Below, piece by piece: positions 44,235-54,387 of a DNA stretch of 64,000 bases (the stretch's first letter is position 1; every line of letters starts with the position of its first letter). The notes beneath the pieces are model-generated. The model did not search any database and had not been told where the DNA came from. It worked only from the letters and a program-made list of their open reading frames with translations. Position numbers and translations under genes: made by a program. The DNA comes from Aureitalea marina (lineage in GTDB: Bacteria; Bacteroidota; Bacteroidia; Flavobacteriales; Flavobacteriaceae). Location: assembly GCF_002943755.1 (NCBI RefSeq), contig NZ_MQUB01000001.1, positions 2,034,501-2,098,500 of the forward strand, written 5' to 3'.

Positions 44235-45767
44235 CTAGTTATTAGCTGCAGTAATTGTCGGATAATTACCGATCAATACCTGGGGGATAGTCCCTCCATA
44301 GGTGCGGTTAATGGCCTCAATGGCCAAGTTGGCGGCATAGGCATACCCTCGTGGAGTTGGGTGAACTCCATCAAGTGAGAAACCTCCACCAGTCACAAAA
44401 TCGTCTGTCAATATTCCTCCTTCATAAGGAACTCCAATGCTGGCAATCTCAGCCAGAGCAGATCGGGCATCAACAAATGCCAACCCGTTAGCAGCTGCAA
44501 CAGCCTCGATGGTAGCATTGTAAGCTGCTCCCGCTGCTGCAACACGTCCTTGCTCAATTCCTGTCAGGATAAAGTTATCAGCAAGTGGTACGGCAACACC
44601 GATAACCGTGGTCGGATCTCCGGGTACAGCTTCAGCTCCTAGCACAGAAGCAGCTGGCAAGGTAACCAGGTCGGTCTCATTTGCCTGACGCAACTGTCCC
44701 AGTAGTCCTGCTGTGACAGGATCCAGCTCAAATGGAGGTCCTTGCAAGACCTGGCTGATATCGGTCAGGTCATCATCGGTCATAACTGGGAAGTTGATCC
44801 CGGCTTGGAAATTGACCACACGGGCCGCAGCTTCCTCGGCAGTGATCACCCCAAAACTGACCAAACCAGGTAGAATTGCGGTGTTGTACAAAGCGTAATT
44901 TGAATTCACAAAATCTGCAGTTGCAGCATCCAGTGGAATGGACTGGGCTGGCACTGTGGTGAAATATGGAATAGAGGTCACATCTGGGATGTTGAATAAC
45001 ACTCCTCCAGAGGCACTTGCATTTAATGCATCGACCGTTTGGCTATACACAGAAGCAAATACATTAGGATCGGTAATGTCATTAGGACCATAAGTTGTTG
45101 GGTCCAGGTTACCGGTTTGATCTACCCCGGCTCCACCGGAGGTTGCATAGCCCAGAATATCATTGTTCCCTATCCAAAGCATAAAGAAACTTGGTGAACT
45201 GGAAGCAGCATCACCAGCAACAGTGGCGTTATCTGCAGTGGCAATCCGCGCATAATACGGGTTAGCCGTTCCATTTGCTACACCGGCCAGGCTTCCGTAT
45301 CCGGGAGCCAACAAGTGAAAACTTTTAGCACCAGGGATACCCATGTTTCCGTAAGGACCGGGAATCTGGTTGGCCACATCAGTAGTAGGAGTTCCTTCTA
45401 AAATAGCGGGACCAGGATTACCATTCTCGTCTACAGATAGTACAAATCGGGTTTGAGAGATCTGGGTTCCGTTAAGCAGTAATCCACCTAGGTTGTCGTT
45501 TACCAAGGGCTGGGTAAATTCTCCTCCACCGGCTTTGGCAAACTGACTGGCCATGATGTTTGGCAGGGAATTATTCTGTCCGGTTATATATACTGTACCA
45601 TCGGCAAACCCAGCAGTCAGGGAGTTCCCCACCGCTACGAAATTACCGAGGTTAGCCTCACCAGAGGTATAGAATCCCTCGTCGGTAACGGCGTTCTCAA
45701 ATTCGGGCTCACAGCTGGCAAAAACTACCGCCAAGCCCAATAAACTATATAGTGATATCTTCTTCAT
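44235..45767 (-). CDS. SGNH/GDSL-type lipolytic lipoprotein
   Basis: 510 residues, lipobox ending at Cys19. Block I reads AVGNSLTAG with the nucleophile Ser49; block III is WIGNNDILGY; the catalytic Asp-His is DGVHPTPRG near the C-terminus. It hydrolyses esters, most likely lipids, at the outer membrane. It lies 19 bases after the FadL-type transporter gene on the same strand, which suggests ester cleavage followed by fatty acid uptake. Confidence 0.88.
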   Translation of the reverse strand: MKKISLYSLLGLAVVFASCEPEFENAVTDEGFYTSGEANLGNFVAVGNSLTAGFADGTVYITGQNNSLPNIMASQFAKAGGGEFTQPLVNDNLGGLLLNGTQISQTRFVLSVDENGNPGPAILEGTPTTDVANQIPGPYGNMGIPGAKSFHLLAPGYGSLAGVANGTANPYYARIATADNATVAGDAASSSPSFFMLWIGNNDILGYATSGGAGVDQTGNLDPTTYGPNDITDPNVFASVYSQTVDALNASASGGVLFNIPDVTSIPYFTTVPAQSIPLDAATADFVNSNYALYNTAILPGLVSFGVITAEEAAARVVNFQAGINFPVMTDDDLTDISQVLQGPPFELDPVTAGLLGQLRQANETDLVTLPAASVLGAEAVPGDPTTVIGVAVPLADNFILTGIEQGRVAAAGAAYNATIEAVAAANGLAFVDARSALAEIASIGVPYEGGILTDDFVTGGGFSLDGVHPTPRGYAYAANLAIEAINRTYGGTIPQVLIGNYPTITAANN

Positions 45768-45786
45768 GATTCTAATTGTTTTTGGA

Positions 45787-47037
45787 TTACATGCGGTAGC
45801 TTACCCCAAGACCCGGGATAAACGCATTGTTCTTATATGATCCTTCAAATGGTACTGCCTGTCCATTCTCAAAGTAGCTGTCGTAAGAGGCGTCAACTTC
45901 TTTAAAGTGCAGATACAGGAAAGAAGCATCGATCTGCAGACGGCTATTCACGTTAAAGGTGAGACCGGCTGTATAACCGTTGCTGTCGTTCCTCGGAGTC
46001 TCAGGTGCAAAGAACCCTGGCTGAATAGGTGACTCGTCAAAGTAATAACCCGCTCGCAGTGTAAACTGGCTGGTTGCGTCAAACTGCAATCCAAAACGGT
46101 AGGTTGAGGCGTTCTTGTAGTTTCTTGGGTTCACCGAATCAGGAATGTTCGGATCGGCAAAATCGATGTCCAGGGACTCGTATACATCCCAGAAAGTTCG
46201 GTTAAAGTCAAAGGCAAAGGTCCATTTGTCACAGAACTCGTAAGAAAGCCCAACTGTCATCTCGGCCGGTAGCGGTAGCGATGCGGAGATGGCCGTGTCA
46301 TTGAACGGTGTCAAAGGCGAGTTTGGAATATTCTCAAACTCTGCTGTTCCGTCGTCAGCATCCAGGATGATCTCTGAACGATAGGTCGCACCTATAGTTA
46401 GTTGCTCTGTTGGCTTTAGCGTTGCACTGGCAACCCAACCCCAGTTAGTTACTCCAGAGGCATCGATAGTAACCTCAGAACGGTTCCCCTCCAGATCGGT
46501 CAGGGTACGGCTCAGATTTCTGTTGAAATTAACATTTCCGGTTACCCAGATCGGCCCTCCACCGATACTAAAGTTGTCCGTGATCTTGAACGATACGGTA
46601 GGCTGCACAAAGATGGCTCGCAATTCGATGTTGTTCACCAAATGAGAACCGGCCCAATCATCTTCGTATTCAACTCGGCTTCCGTAAGGAGTGTAAACTC
46701 CAAGTCCAAAGGTCAACCAGTCGTTAGCCTGGTAAGAGGCATACAAATAAAAAGGAGTCCCTACCGGACTGTCCGTCTCGGCAAAGGCTCCGGTTGAGGT
46801 ATTTTGATAAGCCACATTGGAGAAGACACCAGAAACTCCGGCAGAGATATGCAGTTTGTCTTCCAGGAAGGCTAGTCCTGAGGGATTAAAAAATACGAGT
46901 TCACTGCTGTTGATCACAGCTACTCCCGTGTGACCCATAGCCAAGGCCTTTTGCCCTTGTAAGCTAACCCGATATCCCCCTGCAAAAGCGAAGGTACTGG
47001 CAAGCACAAGAACAGCACTCAGAAGTACTTTCTTCAT
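45787..47037 (-). CDS. OmpP1/FadL family outer-membrane transporter
   Basis: 416 residues from ATG 47037, which starts a normal signal peptide (MKKVLLSAVLVLASTFAFAG); the open frame 60 bases further upstream is spacer. After it come GYRVSLQGQKALAMGHTGVA and NPSGLAFL, the plug region of FadL-like 14-strand barrels. It carries long-chain fatty acids or other hydrophobic compounds. First gene of an operon with the SGNH lipoprotein. Confidence 0.9.
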   Translation of the reverse strand: MKKVLLSAVLVLASTFAFAGGYRVSLQGQKALAMGHTGVAVINSSELVFFNPSGLAFLEDKLHISAGVSGVFSNVAYQNTSTGAFAETDSPVGTPFYLYASYQANDWLTFGLGVYTPYGSRVEYEDDWAGSHLVNNIELRAIFVQPTVSFKITDNFSIGGGPIWVTGNVNFNRNLSRTLTDLEGNRSEVTIDASGVTNWGWVASATLKPTEQLTIGATYRSEIILDADDGTAEFENIPNSPLTPFNDTAISASLPLPAEMTVGLSYEFCDKWTFAFDFNRTFWDVYESLDIDFADPNIPDSVNPRNYKNASTYRFGLQFDATSQFTLRAGYYFDESPIQPGFFAPETPRNDSNGYTAGLTFNVNSRLQIDASFLYLHFKEVDASYDSYFENGQAVPFEGSYKNNAFIPGLGVSYRM

Positions 47038-47105
47038 AATGATTTTGGTTTGAATTAAGTTTTCGTTTAGGTTTTCAATTCCGCAAAAAGCGGTCACAAA
47101 TTACG

Positions 47106-47129
47106 ATTTATTATGCGTACATAATAAAT
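47106..47129. promoter_or_regulatory. Perfect 10-bp inverted repeat upstream of fadL-type gene
   Basis: ATTTATTATG-CGTA-CATAATAAAT. It lies 69 bases before the transporter start and 13 bases after the hydrolase stop. Its size and symmetry suit a TetR/FadR-like dimer site. No regulator gene is adjacent. Confidence 0.5.
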
Positions 47130-47141
47130 TTCGGTACAATT

Positions 47142-47903
47142 TTATAAAAATTTCGTAACAATACGGTAAAATTCGTCTGGTTTTTCAGCATGAAGCCAAT
47201 GACCGGCATCATTTATTGTATCTAGCTCATAATCAGCAAAGTGATGGCCGATCCCCATTTCATCTATCTCTAATATATAGGAAGAACGTCCGCCTCTGAG
47301 GAATAGTGTAGGCCCGGTATACATGGAATTCTGATCTAAAGCTTCTCCCACTTGGCCGGCATATTGTGTTAAAACAGGCAAATTGATCCGAAGACCAAGC
47401 TTGCCTTTTTCCACCCAATACAGATTTTTCAGCAAGAACTGCCTGACTCCCGGTTCCTTTAAATACTGAGCCAGTGCCTTATCCGCTTCCCCCCTGCTTT
47501 TGATCTGATCAAAATCCAGGGAACTCAATGCCTTTAGTATATCCTGATGATGAGATGGATACTCCTTGGGTGCTATGTCGGCTACAATCAATTTTTCCAC
47601 CCGTTCCGGATGCTGTACCGCAAACTCCATGGCTGTTTTCCCTCCCATGGAATGCCCCAGCAACATGATCCTGCCTAGCCCATAATGATCCAGGTAGGTC
47701 AATAGATCCGTTGCCATTACACCATAATTGAATTCCGGGGAGTGGAAACTACGGCCATGATTTCGTTGATCCACTAAATGGACCTGGTAGCCATCTGCAG
47801 CAAACCGATTCCCGAGGGTTTTCCAATTATCCCCCATTCCCAGGAAGCCGTGAAGGATAACCAGTGGTTCTCCCTCACCCATGATCTGGCTATGAAGAAT
47901 CAT
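47142..47903 (-). CDS. Alpha/beta hydrolase (YbfF-like)
   Basis: 253 residues. Nucleophile elbow GHSMGG near residue 94-99; oxyanion region [11 protein letters not shown]; final His in [13 protein letters not shown] cytoplasmic esterase of the YbfF group; the substrate is unknown. It overlaps the pdxJ stop by four bases (ATGA), so it is translated with pdxJ. Confidence 0.88.
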   Translation of the reverse strand: MILHSQIMGEGEPLVILHGFLGMGDNWKTLGNRFAADGYQVHLVDQRNHGRSFHSPEFNYGVMATDLLTYLDHYGLGRIMLLGHSMGGKTAMEFAVQHPERVEKLIVADIAPKEYPSHHQDILKALSSLDFDQIKSRGEADKALAQYLKEPGVRQFLLKNLYWVEKGKLGLRINLPVLTQYAGQVGEALDQNSMYTGPTLFLRGGRSSYILEIDEMGIGHHFADYELDTINDAGHWLHAEKPDEFYRIVTKFL

Positions 47904-48616
47904 TCGGCCAGCCTTTTCAGATATTGACCAATGACTGTTTCCAACCCGTGATAAAGGCTTTCACAGATCAGCGCATGCCCAATGGAAACCTCCTTTAAAT
48001 GAGGGACCTGCTGAGCAAAATAGGAGATGTTGTCCAAGGAAAGATCATGACCGGCATTCACACCCAGTCCAAGCTCCTGGGCCAATAAGGCACATTGAGC
48101 ATATGGCCTGACCGCGTCAAAGTTTCCTTTGGCATACTCTGTGGCAAAATCCTCGGTGTAAAGCTCGATCCGATCCGTACCTACAGCTGCAGCGCCGTCT
48201 ATCATCTCCGGTACTGGGTCCACAAAGATGGAGGTTCTGATTCCCTCTCGCTTAAAAACGGAGATCACCTCGGTCAAGAAATCCTTATTAGTCAAGGTGT
48301 CCCAGCCAGCGTTCGAGGTGATGGCATCAACCGCATCCGGTACCAAGGTTACCTGTTGAGGTTTGACCTCAAGAACCAAGTCCATAAAAGACTTGATAGG
48401 GTTCCCCTCTATATTGAATTCTGTGGTCACTACCATTTTCAGATCCCGGGCGTCCTGGTATCTGATATGCCGTTCGTCCGGCCTGGGGTGAACGGTGATC
48501 CCTTGAGCTCCAAAGCTTTCGATATCTCGAACACATTGCACAAGATCCGGCACATTGCCTCCCCTGGCATTGCGCAGGGTGGCTATTTTATTCACGTTGA
48601 CACTCAGTCTTGTCAT
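47900..48616 (-). CDS. pdxJ: Pyridoxine 5'-phosphate synthase
   Basis: 238 residues from ATG 48616 ([20 protein letters not shown]); the frame further upstream crosses the divergent promoter. PdxJ signatures include [23 protein letters not shown] and GHDLSLDN. It condenses deoxyxylulose 5-phosphate and aminoacetone phosphate to pyridoxine phosphate. First gene of a pair with the hydrolase. Confidence 0.95.
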   Translation of the reverse strand: MTRLSVNVNKIATLRNARGGNVPDLVQCVRDIESFGAQGITVHPRPDERHIRYQDARDLKMVVTTEFNIEGNPIKSFMDLVLEVKPQQVTLVPDAVDAITSNAGWDTLTNKDFLTEVISVFKREGIRTSIFVDPVPEMIDGAAAVGTDRIELYTEDFATEYAKGNFDAVRPYAQCALLAQELGLGVNAGHDLSLDNISYFAQQVPHLKEVSIGHALICESLYHGLETVIGQYLKRLAE

Positions 48617-48632
48617 CACTTCAATTTGCCCG

Positions 48633-48640
48633 CAAAAATA
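48633..48640 (-). promoter_or_regulatory. -7 promoter box of pdxJ
   Basis: TATTTTTG on the minus strand, 16 bases before the ATG, fits TAnnTTTG. It is in the 84-base spacer shared with the divergent CBS gene, whose own TATTTTGC near 48676 is one base short of the consensus. Confidence 0.6.
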
Positions 48641-48700
48641 CGAACTACTTCCTCGGGTTTGGCCCAGATTTTGCCTATTTTGCATAAAAATTAACGCCTT

Positions 48701-49357
48701 TTGAATACCCAGGATTACATCATTAACGACGTTGAACCAATTGGTCTTGAAGCGAGCATTGCCAGTGTGCAGGACACCTTCAATCAATTGACCTATTCGC
48801 ATGTGGCCATTTTGGAAAATGGTGAATACTTGGGCTGTTTGATGGACACCGATGTGCACTGTTTTGATGCAGACAAGACCGTTGCCGATTACCGATATGC
48901 TGCCGAGGCCTTCTTTGTCTTAGAAGACACGCATTGGCTGGACATATTGGAAGCCTTTGCCGTTTATGGCTCTAACATCATGCCTGTATTGGACCCGGAC
49001 CACAAATACCTGGGATATTATGAGCTTGCAGACATCATGCATCTCTTTAACGACACTCCATTTCTGAGTGAAACCGGAGGTATAATTGTCGTTGAGAAGG
49101 GACAAAGGGATTATTCCTTTAGTGAGATCTGCCAGATCGTCGAAGCCAATGAAGCGCGTTTGTTAGGTGTCTTTATCTCACATTTAACGGACGACATGGT
49201 GCAGGCCACGCTTAAAGTCGGTCATTCCGGCATCAATGAGATTGTGCAAACTTTTCGCCGCTATGACTACGAGGTGATCTCCAGCCACGATGAGGATAAA
49301 TTCATCGAAGACCTGAAAGAGCGTTCCCGTTACCTGGACAAATACCTGAACATATAA
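48701..49357 (+). CDS. CBS-domain protein
   Basis: 218 residues with a TTG start at 48701. Two CBS motifs (about 1-120) have strands such as [15 protein letters not shown] and [15 protein letters not shown]. The C-terminal part (about 125-218) is a helical region of unclear role. CBS pairs bind adenine nucleotides. It overlaps the nadK start by one base, which fits a regulatory link to NAD(P) metabolism, though this is not shown. Confidence 0.85.
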   Translation: MNTQDYIINDVEPIGLEASIASVQDTFNQLTYSHVAILENGEYLGCLMDTDVHCFDADKTVADYRYAAEAFFVLEDTHWLDILEAFAVYGSNIMPVLDPDHKYLGYYELADIMHLFNDTPFLSETGGIIVVEKGQRDYSFSEICQIVEANEARLLGVFISHLTDDMVQATLKVGHSGINEIVQTFRRYDYEVISSHDEDKFIEDLKERSRYLDKYLNI

Positions 49358-50241
49358 TGAAGATCGGTATCTACGGCCAATTTTATCATTCCGAATCGGA
49401 AATGTACATCCAGTTGATCCTGGACTCCTTGCAGCACAAGGATGTCGAAGTGGTGATCGAGGAAAAGTTCCTGGATATCATCGATAGGAATCAACATATA
49501 TCGGACTCATTTTCCAAGTTGTCCACCTTCACAGAATTAGACAGCAGTTACGATCTGTTCTTTAGTATTGGTGGAGATGGTACGCTTTTAAAAGCTATCA
49601 CCTTTGTACGGGATATGGGTATCCCCATCGTCGGGATTAATACTGGTCGGTTAGGATTTCTGGCCACCCTGCAGAAAGAAAAGATATCGGAGGGTCTGAA
49701 TCAGATCATCAACGGGCAGTATACTGTTTCCGAGCGCAGTTTGATCTCCTTGGAGACCGATCCACCAGTTGACGAATTCACCCCCATGAATTTCGCCCTG
49801 AACGAAGTAGCCATAAACAGGCGGAATACGACCTCCATGATCCGCGTGGACACTTATGTGAATGACAATTACCTGACCTCTTACTGGAGTGACGGTCTTA
49901 TCGTGGCAACTCCTACGGGTTCTACAGGATATTCACTGAGTTGCGGTGGACCGGTAATAGATCCCAATGCCAAGAATCTGGTACTGACTCCAATTGCCCC
50001 GCACAACCTCAATGCCAGGCCCTTTGTGATCCCAGAGGACAGCAAGATCACTTTAAAGGTAAGTGGAAGAGAACCCACCTACCTGGTTTCACTGGATTCT
50101 CGGATAGGAACGCTGACCAACGAAACCACCATGAACCTGCAACTGGCACCCTTCCGAATCAAGTTGGTACAACTAACGGCAGACAGCTTTATAGATACCC
50201 TCAGACAGAAATTACTTTGGGGCGAAGACAAGCGCAATTAG
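49357..50241 (+). CDS. nadK: NAD kinase
   Basis: 294 residues. SIGGDGTLLKA (GGDGT from 72) and NEVAINR are the diagnostic motifs, followed by ATPTGSTGYSLSCGGPV. It phosphorylates NAD to NADP using ATP. Immediately downstream of the CBS protein in the same transcript. Confidence 0.95.
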   Translation: MKIGIYGQFYHSESEMYIQLILDSLQHKDVEVVIEEKFLDIIDRNQHISDSFSKLSTFTELDSSYDLFFSIGGDGTLLKAITFVRDMGIPIVGINTGRLGFLATLQKEKISEGLNQIINGQYTVSERSLISLETDPPVDEFTPMNFALNEVAINRRNTTSMIRVDTYVNDNYLTSYWSDGLIVATPTGSTGYSLSCGGPVIDPNAKNLVLTPIAPHNLNARPFVIPEDSKITLKVSGREPTYLVSLDSRIGTLTNETTMNLQLAPFRIKLVQLTADSFIDTLRQKLLWGEDKRN

Positions 50242-50315
50242 GCAATATTTCGATGGAATTCTAGTTTACCTCATAGTCATTCCCTATCCAGAGGTAGAGG
50301 AGTTCAGTTTATTGT

Positions 50316-50323
50316 TATATTTG
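50316..50323 (+). promoter_or_regulatory. -7 promoter box of the DUF6089-uppS-bamA operon
   Basis: TATATTTG, perfect TAnnTTTG, 16 bases before the DUF6089 ATG. Confidence 0.6.
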
Positions 50324-50339
50324 CAAACTTTCAGGGAGA

Positions 50340-51032
50340 ATGAGGTATTTTTTATCGGCTATTTTATTGGTAAGCATTTCGTTTTCAGGGATCTCTCAAA
50401 CCTACGAGGTCGGACTGCTGGCCGGTGGTGCTAACTACATTGGAGATGTAGGAAGGACCAACTACATCCTTCCCAATGAACTGGCCTTCGGTGGGATCTT
50501 CAAATGGAACCGCAGCCCTCGACACTCTTTTCGTGGTAGTATTATGTTTGCTAATATCAGCGGAGACGATAGTAAGTCTAGTGACGCACGGCGGGTAGAA
50601 CGAGGTCTAAACTTTAAGAACACCATTACCGAATTCGGATTGGGCTTAGAATATACCTTTTGGGAATTCGACCTGCACGCTGGAGAACCTCAATCCACTC
50701 CTTATTTATATTCAGGAGTTCATTATTTCCTATTTAAAGAGTTGAGACGATTGGGAGACGAGATCAGCGACTACGATAGCAATTCCTCTTTTGCCATTCC
50801 AATAGCTCTTGGTTATAAAGCCACAATTGGCACCCGCTTCATCTTGGCCGGGGAGATCGGGGCCAGATATACCTTTACAGACAACCTGGATGGGAGTAAT
50901 CCAACAAAAGGGGCTCCGGGCAACAATGATGACATCAAATTTGGGAACCTGAATAATAACGACTGGTACGTTTTTACCGGGATAACCCTTACCTTTGCAT
51001 TCGGGCGACAGCCTTGCTACTGCAACTTTTAA
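50340..51032 (+). CDS. DUF6089 outer-membrane beta-barrel protein
   Basis: 230 residues with a signal peptide (ends near GISQ). The mature start EVGLLAGGANYIGDVG, FKWNRSPRHSFR and the terminal aromatic CYCNF fit the DUF6089 porin-like group, which regularly precedes uppS and bamA in Flavobacteria. Two cysteines close the protein. Likely part of the envelope-assembly operon; role unknown. Stop and uppS start are one base apart. Confidence 0.85.
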   Translation: MRYFLSAILLVSISFSGISQTYEVGLLAGGANYIGDVGRTNYILPNELAFGGIFKWNRSPRHSFRGSIMFANISGDDSKSSDARRVERGLNFKNTITEFGLGLEYTFWEFDLHAGEPQSTPYLYSGVHYFLFKELRRLGDEISDYDSNSSFAIPIALGYKATIGTRFILAGEIGARYTFTDNLDGSNPTKGAPGNNDDIKFGNLNNNDWYVFTGITLTFAFGRQPCYCNF

Positions 51033-51033
51033 C

Positions 51034-51777
51034 ATGACCTTTCTCGAACAAATTGATCGCGAACGTTTACCTGTTCATCTCGCTGTAATTATGGACGGCA
51101 ATGGACGGTGGGCTAGCCTGAAGGGCTTGTTCCGTGCCAGTGGACACGAACGAGGTGCTAAGGCCGTTCGGGAAATTGTTGAGGCCTGTGGTAAAATTGG
51201 CATCCCTTATCTGACCCTTTTTGCCTTTTCTACGGAGAATTGGACCCGCCCCAGACTGGAGGTGGAGACCTTGATGAAATTGCTTGTTTCTTCCTTAAAA
51301 AAGGAGATCAAAACTCTGCAGGAGAACCAGATTAGATTGAATGCGATCGGCAACCTGCAAGCCTTGCCCAAGGCAGCGCACAGGGAGCTGATGGGGGTGA
51401 TAGAGCAGACAAAAGGGAACGATAGTATGACCCTGACCCTAGCGCTTAGTTATGGTTCCCGGCAAGAAATCACAAAAACTATTAAAGAGATTAGTCTTAA
51501 AGTTAAAAATAACCTAATTTCGCCCGCGTCTATTGATGAAGAGATGATTAATAATCATCTTTACACGCGTGATTTACCGGATGTTGATTTGCTTATCCGT
51601 ACCAGTGGAGAACAGCGAATTAGTAATTTCCTTTTGTGGCAGATCGCTTACGCCGAACTGTATTTTACGGAAACCTTATGGCCGGATTACACCAAGGATC
51701 ATCTTTACGAAGCAATTGTGGATTATCAAAGCAGAGAACGCCGCTTCGGAAAGACAAGCGAACAACTTAAACAATAG
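51034..51777 (+). CDS. uppS: Undecaprenyl diphosphate synthase
   Basis: 247 residues from ATG 51034. VIMDGNGRWA carries the catalytic Asp21. The later DLLIRTSGEQRISNFLLWQ region binds the diphosphates. It makes the C55 lipid carrier for peptidoglycan and glycans, including those of the operon at 1-9826. Seven bases upstream of bamA. Confidence 0.96.
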   Translation: MTFLEQIDRERLPVHLAVIMDGNGRWASLKGLFRASGHERGAKAVREIVEACGKIGIPYLTLFAFSTENWTRPRLEVETLMKLLVSSLKKEIKTLQENQIRLNAIGNLQALPKAAHRELMGVIEQTKGNDSMTLTLALSYGSRQEITKTIKEISLKVKNNLISPASIDEEMINNHLYTRDLPDVDLLIRTSGEQRISNFLLWQIAYAELYFTETLWPDYTKDHLYEAIVDYQSRERRFGKTSEQLKQ

Positions 51778-51784
51778 TAAGGTA

Positions 51785-54352
51785 TTGAGTCTTTATAGGA
51801 AACTATATTCTACCCTCCTTCTTTTTATTCTCTTTGTTTGCCTGGGACAGGCCCAGGAGCAGCAGCTTGATGCAGGAACAAGGTACACCTTGAACTCGAT
51901 AAAAGTAACAGGGGCTCAGAGTTTTAACGAAAACACGGTGATCGCCTTTACCGGTTTAAAGAAGGGCGACCAGTTATTCATCCCTGGTGAAAAACTGAGT
52001 GCAGTGACCAAAAAACTTTGGGAGCAAAATCTCTTTAGTGACATTGCGTTCTATGTAACAGATATCCAAGGCAATCAAGTTGACCTGGAATTGTATATCG
52101 TGGAATTACCCAAGCTGGGTGAGATCCGTATAGAGGGACTGAAGAAAGGGAAAGTCAAAGAGGCCATCAAGGACAACAATCTGGTTGCCGGTGTGAAGAT
52201 CACCAAGAACCTGATTACCACCACCAAGAACTACATCCGCAACAAACTTCGTGAAAAAGGTTACTTCAACAACAATGTAATCGTTACTACTACCCCGGTC
52301 GTGGATAGTACGGGCCAGGAAACCGCTCAGAACATGCGTATCGTGGTCGATAAAGGACCTCGAGTCAAAGTAAAGAAGATCGAATTTGTAGGAAACGAAC
52401 AATTCTCTGACGCCAAGTTGAAGGGCGCCATGAAGAAAGTAAAGCAAAAGAACCCGGCCCGTTTCTGGAAGAGATCCAAATATACCGAGGAGCTGTTCGA
52501 AGAAGACAAGGCCTTGATCATTGAAAAGTATAAGGCTAGCGGTTATCGAGATGCACGAATCACTCAGGATTCCATTATCGATATTGATTCCAAGAACATC
52601 GCCATCCAGATGAACATGGAAGAAGGTCAGCAATACTATTTTGGTGACATTCGCTTTATAGGTAATAGTGTCTACACCGACGCGGCCTTGAGACAGTATT
52701 TGGGGATCCGTCGCGGAGAAGTATACAACGGGGTGTTATTGCAAGAACGAATTGCTGACGCTAGCGACCCTGAAGCTCAGGACCTGACCAACCTTTATCA
52801 GAACAATGGTTATCTCTTCTCTCAGATCAACCCTGTGGAAGTTGCCGTAAGAGGGGACACTATCGATTTTGAGATCAGGATTAGAGAAGGTAAACTGGCC
52901 TACTTCAATCACGTGACAGTAGTAGGTAATGACCGGACCAATGACCATGTGATCTACCGCGAGCTCAGAACAAGACCGGGACAGAAATACAGTAAACGGA
53001 ATGTTGTACGGACTATCCGGGAATTGGGACAGCTCGGATTCTTCGATGCGGAGCAACTTAGCCCGAATTTCAAGAATGTTGATCCAAATTCTGGTACGCT
53101 TGACCTGGAATATTCTGTTGTAGAAAAAGGTTCCAGCCAGATCGAACTTCAAGGTGGATACGGTGGTGGTGGATTTGTAGGTACACTCGGATTGTCATTT
53201 AACAACTTCTCTCTGCGTAATATATTTAATGGTGAGGCGTATAAACCTTTGCCCATGGGAGATGGTCAAAAATTGAGCCTACGCGCCCAGGCCAGTAGTT
53301 TCTATCAGACCTACAGTATTTCCTTGACCGAACCTTGGTTAGGTGGTAAGAAACCTGTGCAGTTGAGCACCAGTTTCTCACATACTATTCAGTATCTCTT
53401 CGATTTCAACACTCGGGAGAGAGACAGCGATCGTCGCTTCCTGATTACGGGTGGTTCCATCGGATTGGCCAAGCGACTGCAATGGCCAGATGACTACTTC
53501 CAGTTATCTCAAGCGATCAGTTTCCAGCATTACAATCTTAAAAACTACAATACTGGCTTATTTACCTTTGGAGATGGTTATTCCAACAACCTCGCTTATA
53601 CCATCGGTATTACCAGGAATAATACGGCCACTAACCCGATCTACCCGACCTTGGGATCGGAATTCAGTATCACGGCCAAACTGACCTTACCCTATTCCGC
53701 CTTCAGTAGCAAGGACTTTAAAGCCCTCAGAAACGAACGTGAAGAACTAGAAGACTTCCTTTTGGAGAACCCCGGAGATGTGGACGCAACCGAAAGGATA
53801 GCCGAGATCGACCAGGATCGTTTCGATTGGCTGGAGTATTACAAGATCAAATTCAAAGGGACCTGGTACACCACTCTGGTGGACAAATTGGTATTGCGTT
53901 CCAATGCCGAATTCGGATTCCTGGGTGCATATAACAATGCCCGTGGAATAGTACCATTTGAACGATACTTCCTTGGAGGTGATGGGCTGGGAGCATTCTC
54001 ATTAGATGGTCGAGAGGTGATCCAGTTAAGAGGGTATCCAAACCAGTCGCTTTCCCCTATAGATGGAAATACCATTTACAACAAATTTTCGTTAGAGTTA
54101 AGATACCCGATCACCTTGAAGCAATTGGCCTCGATCTATGCACTGACCTTTGCTGAAGCAGGGCAGTCTTATGACGGCTTTAGAAATTACAATCCCTTCG
54201 ATGTCAATAGGTCTGCTGGCGTAGGATTACGTATATTTATGCCCGCATTCGGTCTGCTAGGTATCGATTTTGGATATGGATTCGACCCTGTACTGGGCGG
54301 AACCGAGCCCAATGGTTGGGAAACACACTTTATCATTGGACAGCAATTTTAG
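51785..54352 (+). CDS. bamA: BamA, outer-membrane protein assembly factor
   Basis: 855 residues from a TTG start at 51785, chosen because it opens a signal peptide (SLYRKLYSTLLLFILFVCLG) and follows uppS; the longer frame lies within uppS. Five POTRA domains (about 35-440) precede an Omp85 barrel containing GGYGGGGFVGTLGL and ending in a strand with IIGQQF. It inserts beta-barrel proteins in the outer membrane. Next are two OmpH chaperones. Confidence 0.93.
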   Translation: MSLYRKLYSTLLLFILFVCLGQAQEQQLDAGTRYTLNSIKVTGAQSFNENTVIAFTGLKKGDQLFIPGEKLSAVTKKLWEQNLFSDIAFYVTDIQGNQVDLELYIVELPKLGEIRIEGLKKGKVKEAIKDNNLVAGVKITKNLITTTKNYIRNKLREKGYFNNNVIVTTTPVVDSTGQETAQNMRIVVDKGPRVKVKKIEFVGNEQFSDAKLKGAMKKVKQKNPARFWKRSKYTEELFEEDKALIIEKYKASGYRDARITQDSIIDIDSKNIAIQMNMEEGQQYYFGDIRFIGNSVYTDAALRQYLGIRRGEVYNGVLLQERIADASDPEAQDLTNLYQNNGYLFSQINPVEVAVRGDTIDFEIRIREGKLAYFNHVTVVGNDRTNDHVIYRELRTRPGQKYSKRNVVRTIRELGQLGFFDAEQLSPNFKNVDPNSGTLDLEYSVVEKGSSQIELQGGYGGGGFVGTLGLSFNNFSLRNIFNGEAYKPLPMGDGQKLSLRAQASSFYQTYSISLTEPWLGGKKPVQLSTSFSHTIQYLFDFNTRERDSDRRFLITGGSIGLAKRLQWPDDYFQLSQAISFQHYNLKNYNTGLFTFGDGYSNNLAYTIGITRNNTATNPIYPTLGSEFSITAKLTLPYSAFSSKDFKALRNEREELEDFLLENPGDVDATERIAEIDQDRFDWLEYYKIKFKGTWYTTLVDKLVLRSNAEFGFLGAYNNARGIVPFERYFLGGDGLGAFSLDGREVIQLRGYPNQSLSPIDGNTIYNKFSLELRYPITLKQLASIYALTFAEAGQSYDGFRNYNPFDVNRSAGVGLRIFMPAFGLLGIDFGYGFDPVLGGTEPNGWETHFIIGQQF

Positions 54353-54387
54353 ATTTGGCACGATATTTTCTTAAACAACCGACGAAG

